This document shows positions 1 through 6,860 of a DNA stretch of 23,092 bases, in pieces. Position 1 is the first letter of the stretch. Every line of letters begins with the position of its first letter. The stretch is from positions 1-23,092 of IMG/VR virus record IMGVR_UViG_3300022200_005821. One strand, written 5' to 3'. Below the pieces are notes generated by a model. That model did no database searches. It was not told where the DNA came from and saw nothing but the letters and a program-made list of their open reading frames with translations. This stretch comes from a virus. Position numbers and translations under genes: made by a program.

Positions 1-201
1 GACAACCAAACAGAATCATGTTATTATTATAGTATAAGTTCTGAAACAAAAGAAAAAGATAAACAACTTCTTCAAAAAATAAGATCTTATTTAGAATCAA
101 AACAACAAACAAGCTTTGGAATTTGGGAAAACGGATCTCAACATTCGTTTTTCTATTCCATTAAATTTACTCACTACATTCAACAATCGGAGGAAACATG
201 A
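1..201 (+). CDS. C-terminal end of an unrecognised protein (partial)
   Basis: The frame is open from the first base of the window to a TGA at 199-201, giving 66 residues of the C-terminus of a gene that begins upstream. It is rich in Lys, Gln and Tyr, with a Tyr-Tyr-Tyr run near the left edge and an aromatic end around HSFFYSIKFTHYIQQ. I do not recognise a family. Its stop overlaps the ATG of the next gene (ATGA), and the SD of that gene (GGAGG at 190-194) lies inside its last codons, so the two are probably translationally coupled. Confidence 0.6.
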   Translation, partial: DNQTESCYYYSISSETKEKDKQLLQKIRSYLESKQQTSFGIWENGSQHSFFYSIKFTHYIQQSEET

Positions 202-887
202 ATTTATTTAATAGGATAGCTAACCTTATATCAGGGTTTTTTAATTCCTTATTAGGAGGAATAGAGAAATCAAATCCAGAACTAGTATATGAACAAGCAA
301 TTGATAACAAAATAACTCAACATAACAAATTAAGAAAAGCAGTAGCAAGCTTAACTATGATGAGGAACAAAACACTAAACTCTCTAGAAGAAGAAAGATC
401 CAAATTAGAAGAAATAAATCTTTACCTAGAATCTTCTTTATCTGAGAATGATGATGAAAGTTCTGTAATGCTTTTAGAACAAAAAAATGAAACTGAAGAC
501 AGACTTTTAATTTTAGAAAAAGAATTTTCTATAATTGACGAACAAACCAATGATGCAATGCAATCTCTTGCATCTCATAGAGAAGAAATAGACAAGCTAA
601 AAAGAGAAAAATCATTTAAACTAGCACAACACAAAGCTGCTGAATTGAAAAATCAAGCATTTGAACAAATAAATGGCATTTCCGAAGATGCTGATTCTAA
701 AGCAATAGAAAATATAAGAGAAGAAATAGATTCTGAAGTTGCAAAAGCAAACTTAAATTCTGAAATGAACAAAAATTCTTATTCTTTTAAGATGAAAGCG
801 TTAAAAACAAACTCTTCAAAACTAAAAGCACAAAAACAACTTGAAGCTTTAAAACAACAAAAAATAAAAATTGCAAAAAATTTATAA
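198..887 (+). CDS. PspA/IM30 (Vipp1, ESCRT-III-like) family protein
   Basis: A 229-residue protein that is almost entirely predicted alpha-helix. Residues 1-20 form an amphipathic helix with the MNLFNRIANLISGFFNSLL pattern, followed by an acidic Asn-Pro-Glu hinge and LVYEQAIDNKI. Long charged coiled coils with heptad Leu/Ile follow (about 29-160), then a Lys/Gln-rich tail. PspA proteins share this order: a membrane-inserting N-terminal helix, a short 'dpe.ll.qai.d' segment and a helical hairpin of about 220 residues. Known members bind stressed inner membranes and polymerise like ESCRT-III. I infer host-membrane protection or remodelling during infection. SD GGAGG stands 5 bases before the ATG. 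The assignment rests on pattern similarity; a generic coiled-coil protein is the alternative. Confidence 0.7.
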   Translation: MNLFNRIANLISGFFNSLLGGIEKSNPELVYEQAIDNKITQHNKLRKAVASLTMMRNKTLNSLEEERSKLEEINLYLESSLSENDDESSVMLLEQKNETEDRLLILEKEFSIIDEQTNDAMQSLASHREEIDKLKREKSFKLAQHKAAELKNQAFEQINGISEDADSKAIENIREEIDSEVAKANLNSEMNKNSYSFKMKALKTNSSKLKAQKQLEALKQQKIKIAKNL

Positions 888-894
888 AAATTAC

Positions 895-923
895 TTGACA
901 AATAAAACAAAACATGTTATATT
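895..923 (+). promoter_or_regulatory. sigma70-type promoter P1
   Basis: TTGACA (895-900), a 17-base spacer and TATATT (918-923), preceded by TG (915-916) as an extended -10. The start of transcription would fall near 930, about 20 bases before the next ATG. The 29 bases from -35 to -10 are identical to P2 at 1311-1339. Confidence 0.85.
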
Positions 924-951
924 GTAAACATCAACAACAAACGGAGGAAAA

Positions 952-1293
952 ATGAAATATAAATTTGATTACAACGAATTTCAAAAAAACTATTCGGGAG
1001 AATCCACTGATAATTTTCTTGAATACCTGCAAAAAACAGATTTTAATTACTTTACATGCCAAGAACAAGATAGTTACTTTGATTATGTAGAACAAAAGAC
1101 CATAGAATCTTATGTAGATTATAAAAGAGGCTATTCTAAACAACTCTTGATAATTCAAGAAAAAGAAACAAAAGAATACTATGGCATTGAATATACAGTC
1201 TACAATGATGGTGAAACTTATTCTGGCTCGTGGGAAAAATATAATAGAGTGAAAACTAGACCTGTCGTTTACAAGTACAAAGTAGCCGCATAA
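952..1293 (+). CDS. hypothetical protein, 113 aa
   Basis: I do not recognise this protein. It is acidic to neutral and very rich in Tyr and Phe (a Tyr-Phe-Asp-Tyr stretch near residue 43, then many Tyr-X-Tyr pairs), with no signal peptide or membrane segment. The C-terminal half, about 65-110, alternates polar and aromatic residues (EYYGIEYTVYNDGETYSG) in a way that suggests beta strands. It has its own strong promoter (P1) and SD (GGAGG at 943-947), which supports it as a real monocistronic early-type gene. The reverse-strand frame over the same stretch lacks coding character. Confidence 0.75.
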   Translation: MKYKFDYNEFQKNYSGESTDNFLEYLQKTDFNYFTCQEQDSYFDYVEQKTIESYVDYKRGYSKQLLIIQEKETKEYYGIEYTVYNDGETYSGSWEKYNRVKTRPVVYKYKVAA

Positions 1294-1310
1294 AAAATAA
1301 AAAAAAATAC

Positions 1311-1339
1311 TTGACAAATAAAACAAAACATGTTATATT
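1311..1339 (+). promoter_or_regulatory. sigma70-type promoter P2 with no gene downstream
   Basis: TTGACA (1311-1316), a 17-base spacer and TATATT (1334-1339) with TG at 1331-1332. The 29-base core is identical to P1. No start codon with an SD follows before the next promoter (P3), so its product would be a short untranslated RNA or a leader running on through P3. Confidence 0.8.
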
Positions 1340-1345
1340 AATAGT

Positions 1346-1456
1346 ATAACAAACAACAAAACAAAACTTCATTAAGTTTGCTCTTTTCCTCCCATTTTTG
1401 TGGGAGGACCCTTTACATCGCTGAAAAATAAAAATTAAAAAAAATAAAAAAAATAC
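1346..1456 (+). ncRNA. possible small untranslated RNA from P2
   Basis: Between P2 and P3 no usable ORF exists. The stretch contains a perfect 7-bp hairpin (1388-1394 with 1401-1407, loop of 6) whose arms are CCTCCCA and TGGGAGG. The left arm is complementary to the GGAGG ribosome sites used across this phage. There is no U-tract just after the hairpin, so it is not a standard terminator; A-rich sequence follows. It could be a small RNA, or simply a structured leader of the P3 transcript. Confidence 0.35.
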
Positions 1457-1485
1457 TTGACACAATGTTAAAAACATGTTATATT
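1457..1485 (+). promoter_or_regulatory. sigma70-type promoter P3
   Basis: TTGACA (1457-1462), 17 bases, TATATT (1480-1485), TG at 1477-1478. It shares ACATGTTATATT with P1 and P2. The transcript would start near 1492 and give the next gene a leader of about 78 bases. Confidence 0.85.
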
Positions 1486-1569
1486 AATAACACGATGGTT
1501 GATTGAGAGTTCAACCGAAATTAAAAACGCTCAAAACAATTAAGACATTTCAATTTATAAGGAGGATAT

Positions 1570-1833
1570 ATGTCTACAAATTCATTCACATTCAACGCTA
1601 ACGTTTACACCGGAAGCTTCACAAAAAGAGATGGTTCTACACGAACAATGCGTTTCCTAAAGCAAAATGCTGTTCCACAATCTCTTCAAGGATCTGGACA
1701 AAAGCCACGTTATCTTGACACAAAACACGAAGTTGTATTCGATCTTGATCAAAATGGCTGGAGAGTGTTTAATCACAATAGAGTTGTAGAAACACCAACA
1801 TTTGAAAGACAAGAAGTAACTATCAACGGGTAA
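1570..1833 (+). CDS. small SH3-like beta-barrel protein (DUF2693-like)
   Basis: This is an 87-residue protein. The segment SFTKRDGSTRTMRFLK (about 16-31) and the later VVFDLDQNGWRVFNHNRV (about 55-72) match the two conserved strips of small 'SH3 beta-barrel fold-containing' phage proteins (DUF2693), which read roughly 'vtFtKkdGteR.m.ctl ... v.d...kgWRsF...rv'. The function of that family is not known; members are common in large phage genomes. There is no signal peptide. The start is set by SD AAGGAGG at 1559-1565 just before the ATG. It is transcribed from P3 and closed by the hairpin at 1901. The family call is from remembered pattern only. Confidence 0.65.
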   Translation: MSTNSFTFNANVYTGSFTKRDGSTRTMRFLKQNAVPQSLQGSGQKPRYLDTKHEVVFDLDQNGWRVFNHNRVVETPTFERQEVTING

Positions 1834-1900
1834 TTAACTCAACAAAATTTTCAACAAACAAATATTTAAATAAGTTTTAATAACTTCCTCCGAGTTGTTT

Positions 1901-1939
1901 GCCAAGATCACCAACGCTTATAAAAAACTTGGCCCCTTT
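1901..1939 (+). terminator. probable rho-independent terminator after the P3 gene
   Basis: GCCAAG (1901-1906) pairs with CTTGGC (1928-1933) across a 21-base loop and is followed by CCCTTTTT. The stem is only 6 bp and the loop is large, so read-through into gp32 is plausible; no other promoter for gp32 is visible. Confidence 0.5.
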
Positions 1940-1943
1940 TTAT

Positions 1944-2001
1944 CTTCCTATTTCAAGGACTGAAAATGGAAGCATTTATCTGGTTGAGACACAAAGTGTC
2001 T
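1944..2001 (+). promoter_or_regulatory. structured leader of the gp32-like gene
   Basis: Two hairpins lie in the untranslated leader. The first pairs CTTCC (1944-1948) with GGAAG (1968-1972) and TTTC (1951-1954) with GAAA (1962-1965), around a 2x2 internal loop. Its 7-base loop displays AAGGACT, an SD-like sequence. The second pairs AGACAC (1987-1992) with GTGTCT (1996-2001) around AAA. T4 gp32 represses its own translation through leader RNA structure, so an autoregulatory role here is a reasonable inference, not something shown. Confidence 0.4.
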
Positions 2002-2010
2002 TTGCCTTAG
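1966..2010 (+). CDS. possible 14-codon leader ORF before gp32
   Basis: ATG at 1966 opens a 14-residue frame (MEAFIWLRHKVSLP) ending in TAG at 2008-2010. AAGGA at 1955-1959 sits 6 bases before the ATG, which is correct SD spacing, but the SD and the ATG both fall within the first leader hairpin. It could be a leader peptide coupling translation to leader folding, or chance. The stop lies 37 bases before the gp32-like ATG. Confidence 0.3.
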   Translation: MEAFIWLRHKVSLP

Positions 2011-2047
2011 ACAGTTAAGTCAATAATAACAACATAGGAGTAAAATT

Positions 2048-2803
2048 ATGGCATTAGATCTAGAAGCAATGCGAGCTAAATTGGACGCATCAAAAAATGG
2101 TAACTCTGCAAAACAGCAAGATACCAAATGGAAACCAGAACAAGGAGACCAAACAATTAGAATTCTTCCAACAAAAGATGGAGATCCGTTCAAGGAATAT
2201 CACTTTCATTATAATGTTGGTAAAAATCCTGGGATTCTTTGTCCTAAGAAGAACTTTAATGAAGAATGTCCAATCTGTGATTTCGCGTCAAAGCTTTGGA
2301 AAGAAGGAGTTGAAAACAATGATGAAGTTGCTAAGCGAGAAGCTAAGAAATTATTTGTCAGAAAACGTTATTATTCTCCAATCTTGGTTAGAGGACAAGA
2401 ATCAGAAGGCGTTAAAATCTGGGCTTACGGTAAGCAAGCTTATGAAACATTATTGGGGTATGTTTTAGATCCTGATTATGGTGATATTACAGACGCTGAA
2501 GCTGGAACTGACATAGTGTTAAATTATGATGTTCCTGGAACTCCTGGTTCGTTTCCAAAAACCACTCTTAAGCCTCGCCGTCGTCCATCCGTTCTTTGTG
2601 ATGATGATGTTGCTGATTGCGAAGCTCTGCTTAACTCGGTACCAGACATTGGTGCTTTGTTTGAGCGAAAAACAACGGCTGATGTTCAAGCTATTTTGAA
2701 CGAAGCTCTTTCTACTGACGGCTCTGAAGGTTCAACCTCCGAGACCTATAAGTATGGTGAGCAAGATGCTGTTGATGCTGCCTTCGATAAATTGGGAGCT
2801 TAA
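2048..2803 (+). CDS. single-stranded DNA-binding protein, T4 gp32-like
   Basis: This 251-residue protein coats single-stranded DNA at the replication fork and in recombination, partnering the UvsX-like recombinase and helicase encoded downstream. A short basic N-terminal region resembles the gp32 cooperativity domain. The core has a His-(x)n-Cys-x8-Cys-x2-Cys zinc motif: H52/H54, C65, C74, C77 in YHFHYN...GILCP...ECPIC. T4 gp32 has the same zinc subdomain and about 301 residues. The C-terminus (200-251) is acidic and Ser/Thr-rich, as in gp32, where it binds partner proteins. SD is TAGGAG. Leader structures and a possible leader ORF precede it, and a hairpin follows the stop. Confidence 0.88.
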   Translation: MALDLEAMRAKLDASKNGNSAKQQDTKWKPEQGDQTIRILPTKDGDPFKEYHFHYNVGKNPGILCPKKNFNEECPICDFASKLWKEGVENNDEVAKREAKKLFVRKRYYSPILVRGQESEGVKIWAYGKQAYETLLGYVLDPDYGDITDAEAGTDIVLNYDVPGTPGSFPKTTLKPRRRPSVLCDDDVADCEALLNSVPDIGALFERKTTADVQAILNEALSTDGSEGSTSETYKYGEQDAVDAAFDKLGA

Positions 2804-2814
2804 GAGAAACGGTC

Positions 2815-2834
2815 GCCCTCTCCGTTATGAGGGC
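2815..2834 (+). terminator. hairpin after the gp32-like gene
   Basis: GCCCTC (2815-2820) pairs with GAGGGC (2829-2834), loop TCCGTTAT. The following ACTTTAATC is only weakly U-rich, so it may be a partial terminator or an mRNA-stabilising hairpin that lowers expression of the next genes relative to gp32. Confidence 0.5.
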
Positions 2835-2859
2835 ACTTTAATCAAATAAAGGAGACAAA

Positions 2860-3060
2860 ATGATTAATTTATTATTATTAGCACTTATTGCATGTGGAGC
2901 TGAAGAAGAAACAGACACATCAAAAGAAGCTGAAGTGGAAGAAACACAAGAAGAAGTTACCGAAGAGCAAACAGAAGAAAGCTCCGAGGAAGTTCCAGCA
3001 GAGGAAGAAACAGAAGAAAGTTCTGAAGAAACTCCTGCCGAAGAAGGAACAGAAGAATAG
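2860..3060 (+). CDS. very small acidic lipoprotein
   Basis: A 66-residue protein. MINLLLLALIAC gives an extremely short signal peptide with lipobox L9-I10-A11-C12, so the mature protein would start at lipidated C12 followed by Gly, which in E. coli-type sorting favours the outer membrane. There is no Lys/Arg before the hydrophobic stretch. The remainder is almost only Glu, Thr, Ser, Pro and Val, built from a duplicated 13-residue unit. It is probably disordered and strongly negative. SD GGAG stands 7 bases before the ATG. Function is unknown; a surface-charge or superinfection-exclusion role is only a guess. The reverse frames over it are low-complexity shadows. Confidence 0.75.
   Translation: MINLLLLALIACGAEEETDTSKEAEVEETQEEVTEEQTEESSEEVPAEEETEESSEETPAEEGTEE
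2971..3048 (+). repeat. 39-bp tandem repeat (2 copies) in the lipoprotein gene
   Basis: Copies at 2971-3009 and 3010-3048 encode TEESSEE(V/T)PAEE(E/G). A partial third unit (ACAGAAGAA) precedes the stop. The copies differ mainly at third positions (for example AGCTCCGAG against AGTTCTGAA), so the protein repeat is old enough to have drifted while its acidic character was kept. Confidence 0.8.
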
Positions 3061-3088
3061 TTCATAGTACCTCCGAAACAATGAACAT

Positions 3089-3127
3089 GCAGGGTTAGGG
3101 AGTCTCCTGCGTTGAGAAATGACTCCC
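3089..3127 (+). promoter_or_regulatory. potential H-type RNA pseudoknot before the rIIA-like gene
   Basis: Stem 1 pairs GCAGG (3089-3093) with CCTGC (3106-3110). Stem 2 pairs GGGAGTC (3098-3104, inside the loop of stem 1) with GACTCCC (3121-3127). The loops would be 4, 1 and 10 bases, a classic H-type geometry. It ends 14 bases before the AAGGAG ribosome site of the rIIA-like gene. Alternatively stem 2 alone, followed by ATTTTACT, could be a terminator with a 16-base loop. Confidence 0.5.
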
Positions 3128-3154
3128 ATTTTACTATCAACAAGGAGAGATACT

Positions 3155-4861
3155 ATGCCAAAATATTTTAGTACACCAGACCCAGCAAGACAATTAACAG
3201 AAATAATAAACAGAATAGGAAACCAAACACCAATAGAAATGATTATCAGGGAAGCAGCAATAAACGGTCACGATGCAAATAAAAGATTTTCTCGAGAAGT
3301 AAGAGGGGTTGTACATTTTACAAGAGACTGGGAATATCCTAAGAAACTATCTATTATAAACTATAATGGAGAGTATTTTGGAGAAAAAAACTTAGAAGCA
3401 TTTATGACAGTTGCATATACTAATAATTTAAATCCAGAGCAAACTTCAGAAAACTTTGGTATTGGAGCAAAAACTTCATATCTTTTGCATGGAGCTATGT
3501 TATACAGAACTAAAAAAGCGGGAGAAGAACTAGGAACTTATTTTATTATAGAGAAAGACAAAGAAACAGGAAACTATGGTTTAAGAGATATTTGGTGCCC
3601 TTATAATGAACATTGGACAAATACTCCGGTCTGTGATAAATTTTCTCAATATTTAACTATTGATACTGAAGGTACTGAAATGGTCCTACTGGGAAATTCA
3701 GATGATCAAGACACTTTCCTTCAACTAGACCACAGCTCCAGTATTTCCGGAAAATCAGAAGGTACAGGTTGGTCAATCTCTAACTATCTTAGTATGAGAC
3801 TTTTCAAAGATATTGGCACTACTTTTAAAGTAGAAATTCAAAATACAACCACAAATGAAAAAATTAGAGATAACAAGATTAAACCTTTGTTAGATTATTT
3901 ATCTTCTTGTAAAAGATATGGAAACTTTCCCTTACAAGGTAATAACATTCCAGAAGGAACTATTGCTCACTATGGACTTGTCCCTCAAGGAGATAAAATA
4001 ATGACTTTTAGCTCTGGTTTTGTTTCTTTCGCTTATAAGAATGAAAATTATTTAAACCAAAAGATACATCCAGCTGCTAAAGCCCAACAGTTGATTAGTT
4101 GCGGAATTCATACAAAACCAAATAGTTGGTTTATTGTTTTTGAGTTACCAGAAACAGAAAACATAAATATTGAAATGCATAGAAAATCTCTCGATGGTAT
4201 CGAGAAGGAACTTTATTATAGTGCATTTGCACAGAATCTTCCGGAAGAAATATTAGATTGGTTGGAAAACGAAGTTAGCGCAAAAGATGATACAAGAGAA
4301 ATTGATGATTGGCTCAAAGATAGATTTAAATTTAAAATAGAGCAAGACACATGTGGTAAAGAAAAGGGCGATAAGGTTTGTAATGATTCAGAAAAAACTA
4401 TTCCTTTAACTCCTGAAGAGCAACAAAAAACAGCTAGAATTTCAAAATTTCAAAAAGAAAATAAAAGCACAATACCACCTAAAAAAATACAAAACTTTGA
4501 CATCCCAAACCATAGAAGAGTATCTCATGGAGAAACTTTACCACTCGTTCAATTCAATTTTGATGCCTACACGATAACTGTAAATGAAGATAATCCTTTG
4601 TGGAAATACAGAGTTCAGCAAATTTCTAAGGATTTCAATACAGGTATTGAATCAATAATAGAAACTGAAGTATATAGAAGAATCTTAGACTCAGCTATTG
4701 GGGCAATTTTTGAAATTCAAGAAGTATATCCAAAGGAAACAATACATAATAAAAAAGACAAGTGGAGTCCGGAAATCTTATCTAGCATTTGGACCAAAGA
4801 TCAGGTCAATAATTCTAACAGATATTTAAAGAAAAAATATTCTAATTTTGTAAAAAAATAA
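3155..4861 (+). CDS. rIIA-like protein, GHKL-type ATPase
   Basis: The start is ATG 3155, 8 bases after AAGGAG; the longer frame from 3119 begins inside an RNA stem with no SD. The product has 568 residues. A GHKL (Hsp90/gyrase/MutL) ATP-binding domain occupies the N-terminus: N-box E33-x3-N37-x2-D40 in REAAINGHDA, and a glycine loop FGIGAKTS (101-108). The usual DxGxG is degenerate (around NGEYFGEKN, 71-79). T4 rIIA has the same N-terminal fold and a similar place near recombination genes; it is membrane-associated, blocks lysis under lambda Rex, and its molecular activity is unresolved. The C-terminal half shows no further recognisable domain. UvsX follows after 28 bases. Confidence 0.75.
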   Translation: MPKYFSTPDPARQLTEIINRIGNQTPIEMIIREAAINGHDANKRFSREVRGVVHFTRDWEYPKKLSIINYNGEYFGEKNLEAFMTVAYTNNLNPEQTSENFGIGAKTSYLLHGAMLYRTKKAGEELGTYFIIEKDKETGNYGLRDIWCPYNEHWTNTPVCDKFSQYLTIDTEGTEMVLLGNSDDQDTFLQLDHSSSISGKSEGTGWSISNYLSMRLFKDIGTTFKVEIQNTTTNEKIRDNKIKPLLDYLSSCKRYGNFPLQGNNIPEGTIAHYGLVPQGDKIMTFSSGFVSFAYKNENYLNQKIHPAAKAQQLISCGIHTKPNSWFIVFELPETENINIEMHRKSLDGIEKELYYSAFAQNLPEEILDWLENEVSAKDDTREIDDWLKDRFKFKIEQDTCGKEKGDKVCNDSEKTIPLTPEEQQKTARISKFQKENKSTIPPKKIQNFDIPNHRRVSHGETLPLVQFNFDAYTITVNEDNPLWKYRVQQISKDFNTGIESIIETEVYRRILDSAIGAIFEIQEVYPKETIHNKKDKWSPEILSSIWTKDQVNNSNRYLKKKYSNFVKK

Positions 4862-4889
4862 AAAACCATAATAATAAGGAGAAACAACA

Positions 4890-6011
4890 ATGGGAAAAGT
4901 AATACAAATGGCAACACAAAAAGCAGGAAAAATCAATATAGCAGACTTAAAAAAGTCAATGAATAAATCAATGGGAATTGAGGCAGCACATGACCTAAGA
5001 GAAGATAATCCAACTGAAGTTAAAGATTGGATTCCAACAGGTTCAAGATGGCTCGACTCTATTATTTGTAAAGGAAAAATGGGAGGCATTCCCGTTGGAA
5101 AGATAACAGAAATTGCTGGACTATCATCTGTCGGTAAGTCTTATCTTGCTGTTCAAATAGCAGCTCAAGCACAAAAACAAGGAAAGTTTGTGGTTTATTA
5201 TGATGCAGAATCAGCGATAGATCCTGTTTTTCTTTCAGATGCTGGAATAGACATGGATAATAACTTTCTTTATGTTCAAGCAGTTTCAGTTGAAATAGTT
5301 TTAAAAGCAATCGAAGATATGATGAACCAATACGGAGACCAACAACAATTTGTTTTTATTTGGGATTCAATTGCAGCAACACCATCAGATAAAGACTTAG
5401 AAGGCGATTTCAATCCTCAATCTTCAATGGCCGTTAAGCCAAGAATCTTTGCTAAAGCATTTCCAAAACTAACAATTCCTTTAGCAAATGGACAACACAC
5501 TCTTATTCTTATAAATCAATTAAAAACAAACATCACAAGCAATATAGCTGAGGCTTTAACAACACCTTACATAGCACCTGGTGGTAAAGCAATAGAGTAC
5601 TTCTGCTCACTTCGTATTTGGCTCACAGGTCGTAAATCAAAGCAATCTTTTGTTCTTGATGAATCAGGAAGACGAGTTGGGTCTGAGGTTAAAACAAAGA
5701 TAGTTAAATCTCGCTTTGGAACCCAAGATAGAATTTGCGTTTTTCAAATCCGTTGGGGAGATAATGTTGGGATCATGGATGAAGAATCATGGCTTGAGGT
5801 AATAAAACAATCATCTTCTTATAAAAACGCTGGTGGTTGGTGTGTCCTGGAGCACAAAGGAAAAGAACATAAATTCCGAGCTAAAGATTGGATGGATAAA
5901 CTAAAAGATAAAGAATTTAAAGAAATAGTTTCTGAAATAATGGATGAAGAATTAATACATAAATTTGAGTCATCTGGCTCAAACATTGTTCCAGACGACA
6001 TAGACGATTAA
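4890..6011 (+). CDS. UvsX/RecA-type recombinase
   Basis: This 373-residue protein is an ATP-dependent strand-exchange protein for recombination-dependent replication and repair, acting on DNA coated by the gp32-like protein. Walker A is GLSSVGKS (77-84). The catalytic Glu lies in YYDAESAIDP (E107). Walker B is FVFIWDS ending in D159. LILINQLKTN (205-214) is the RecA-type Gln/Asn switch region before loop 2, and APGGKAIEYF follows. The tail ends in DDIDD, matching the acidic C-termini of RecA/UvsX. Length is close to T4 UvsX (about 390). SD AAGGAG stands 10 bases before the ATG. A strong terminator closes the unit. Confidence 0.93.
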   Translation: MGKVIQMATQKAGKINIADLKKSMNKSMGIEAAHDLREDNPTEVKDWIPTGSRWLDSIICKGKMGGIPVGKITEIAGLSSVGKSYLAVQIAAQAQKQGKFVVYYDAESAIDPVFLSDAGIDMDNNFLYVQAVSVEIVLKAIEDMMNQYGDQQQFVFIWDSIAATPSDKDLEGDFNPQSSMAVKPRIFAKAFPKLTIPLANGQHTLILINQLKTNITSNIAEALTTPYIAPGGKAIEYFCSLRIWLTGRKSKQSFVLDESGRRVGSEVKTKIVKSRFGTQDRICVFQIRWGDNVGIMDEESWLEVIKQSSSYKNAGGWCVLEHKGKEHKFRAKDWMDKLKDKEFKEIVSEIMDEELIHKFESSGSNIVPDDIDD

Positions 6012-6037
6012 CATAATGCTCCTGTTGTTGATGGTAG

Positions 6038-6066
6038 CCCCCTTGCATTCGCTTGGGGGTTTTTTT
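6038..6066 (+). terminator. strong rho-independent terminator after uvsX-like gene
   Basis: CCCCC (6038-6042) pairs with GGGGG (6055-6059) around a 12-base loop and is followed directly by seven T. This is the clearest terminator in the window and ends the gp32-rIIA-uvsX block. Confidence 0.88.
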
Positions 6067-6104
6067 ATTTCTAAAGACCCTATTTACTAAAGCGGAGAAA
6101 TGAC

Positions 6105-6860
6105 ATGAAATTAACTAAAAGTAATCTTTATAAACTTATAAACGAAGCAATAAACGAAGCTTGGGCTGTTAAATCTGGGACTAGAATTCCCACACAAAAA
6201 GCTGGTTCTTCTTCTTTACAAGCAACACAATATCCAAACCCTGGAGATGCTTATAAAGCTTACCAAAATGGGGTTGAGTTACACGGTTGGGACAAATATG
6301 CACAAATAATTTCCGATCTTTATGATGCAGCTCCTGACTCTACACCTTCAGGTCTAGAGCAATTTAAGCAATTTCAAAGCAAAACAGCTTCATTACACAA
6401 ACCAATAGAAGGGATCTATAACATTGAATATGTAGACAGACAACCTTATGTTTCAGCAAAAGAAATGTCAGACAAAATGAAAGAAACAGGTAAGTTTGAA
6501 ATTTCATCTCAATTTCTTCAATCAGACGATCCAGAAGAAATAAAAACAAACTTACAAAACAGAGCAGTTCATGATTATTATGGACACCTTAGAGCCAGAG
6601 GTCATGAAAAAGACCCATCAGTTATTGGAGAGTTCTCTTTGATTGGTGAATTGATAGCTTATAACAATCAGTTAAAAATTACATCGCCAAAGATAGTTCC
6701 TTTGATGTTTACTCTTATTGTAGGACAAGCCGCCTATTTCTATTACAAAGGGCACTTCCCGAAATTAAAACTATCAGAACTTCCTGGTGTTGATTATTTT
6801 AACATTGGAAACATTGATGGTTATGAAATAACACCAGACAATGATTTAAGGAAAATATAA
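6105..6860 (+). CDS. tagged protein with an HDxxGH...GE motif, possible packaged enzyme
   Basis: This 251-residue protein starts with an amphipathic, basic tag (MKLTKSNLYKLINEAINEAW) carrying two I-N-E/A sites (residues 12-15 and 16-19), which fit the (L/I)-x-E cleavage rule of T4 prohead protease. The body is mostly unknown until 153-187, RAVHDYYGHLRA then GEFSLIGELIAYN: H156, D157, G160, H161, then E176 and E182. A similar 'vHDyfGH ... GE' signature occurs, from memory, in proteins of other large phages; its chemistry is uncharacterised to my knowledge. The spaced His/Asp/Glu suggests a metal site. A hydrophobic stretch, about 198-213, follows. It overlaps the next gene (TAATG). Confidence 0.7.
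   Translation: MKLTKSNLYKLINEAINEAWAVKSGTRIPTQKAGSSSLQATQYPNPGDAYKAYQNGVELHGWDKYAQIISDLYDAAPDSTPSGLEQFKQFQSKTASLHKPIEGIYNIEYVDRQPYVSAKEMSDKMKETGKFEISSQFLQSDDPEEIKTNLQNRAVHDYYGHLRARGHEKDPSVIGEFSLIGELIAYNNQLKITSPKIVPLMFTLIVGQAAYFYYKGHFPKLKLSELPGVDYFNIGNIDGYEITPDNDLRKI

Noticed and set aside
1400-1432. Tiny ORF after GGGAGG in the P2-P3 stretch
   Set aside because: No ATG/GTG/TTG at SD distance; only an ATC followed by three codons and a stop.
931-1477. Reverse-strand ORFs over the small genes and promoters at 931-1477
   Set aside because: They are Phe/Ile-rich readings of A-rich + strand DNA, have no SD, and cross the P1/P2 promoter region.
2838-3143. Reverse-strand Ser/Val- and Phe/Cys-rich ORFs opposite the acidic lipoprotein
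   Set aside because: Complement of GAA/GAG repeats; low complexity with no start signals.
3119-3154. Upstream start (3119) for the rIIA-like gene
   Set aside because: It lies inside stem 2 of the RNA structure and lacks an SD; ATG 3155 has AAGGAG at the right distance.
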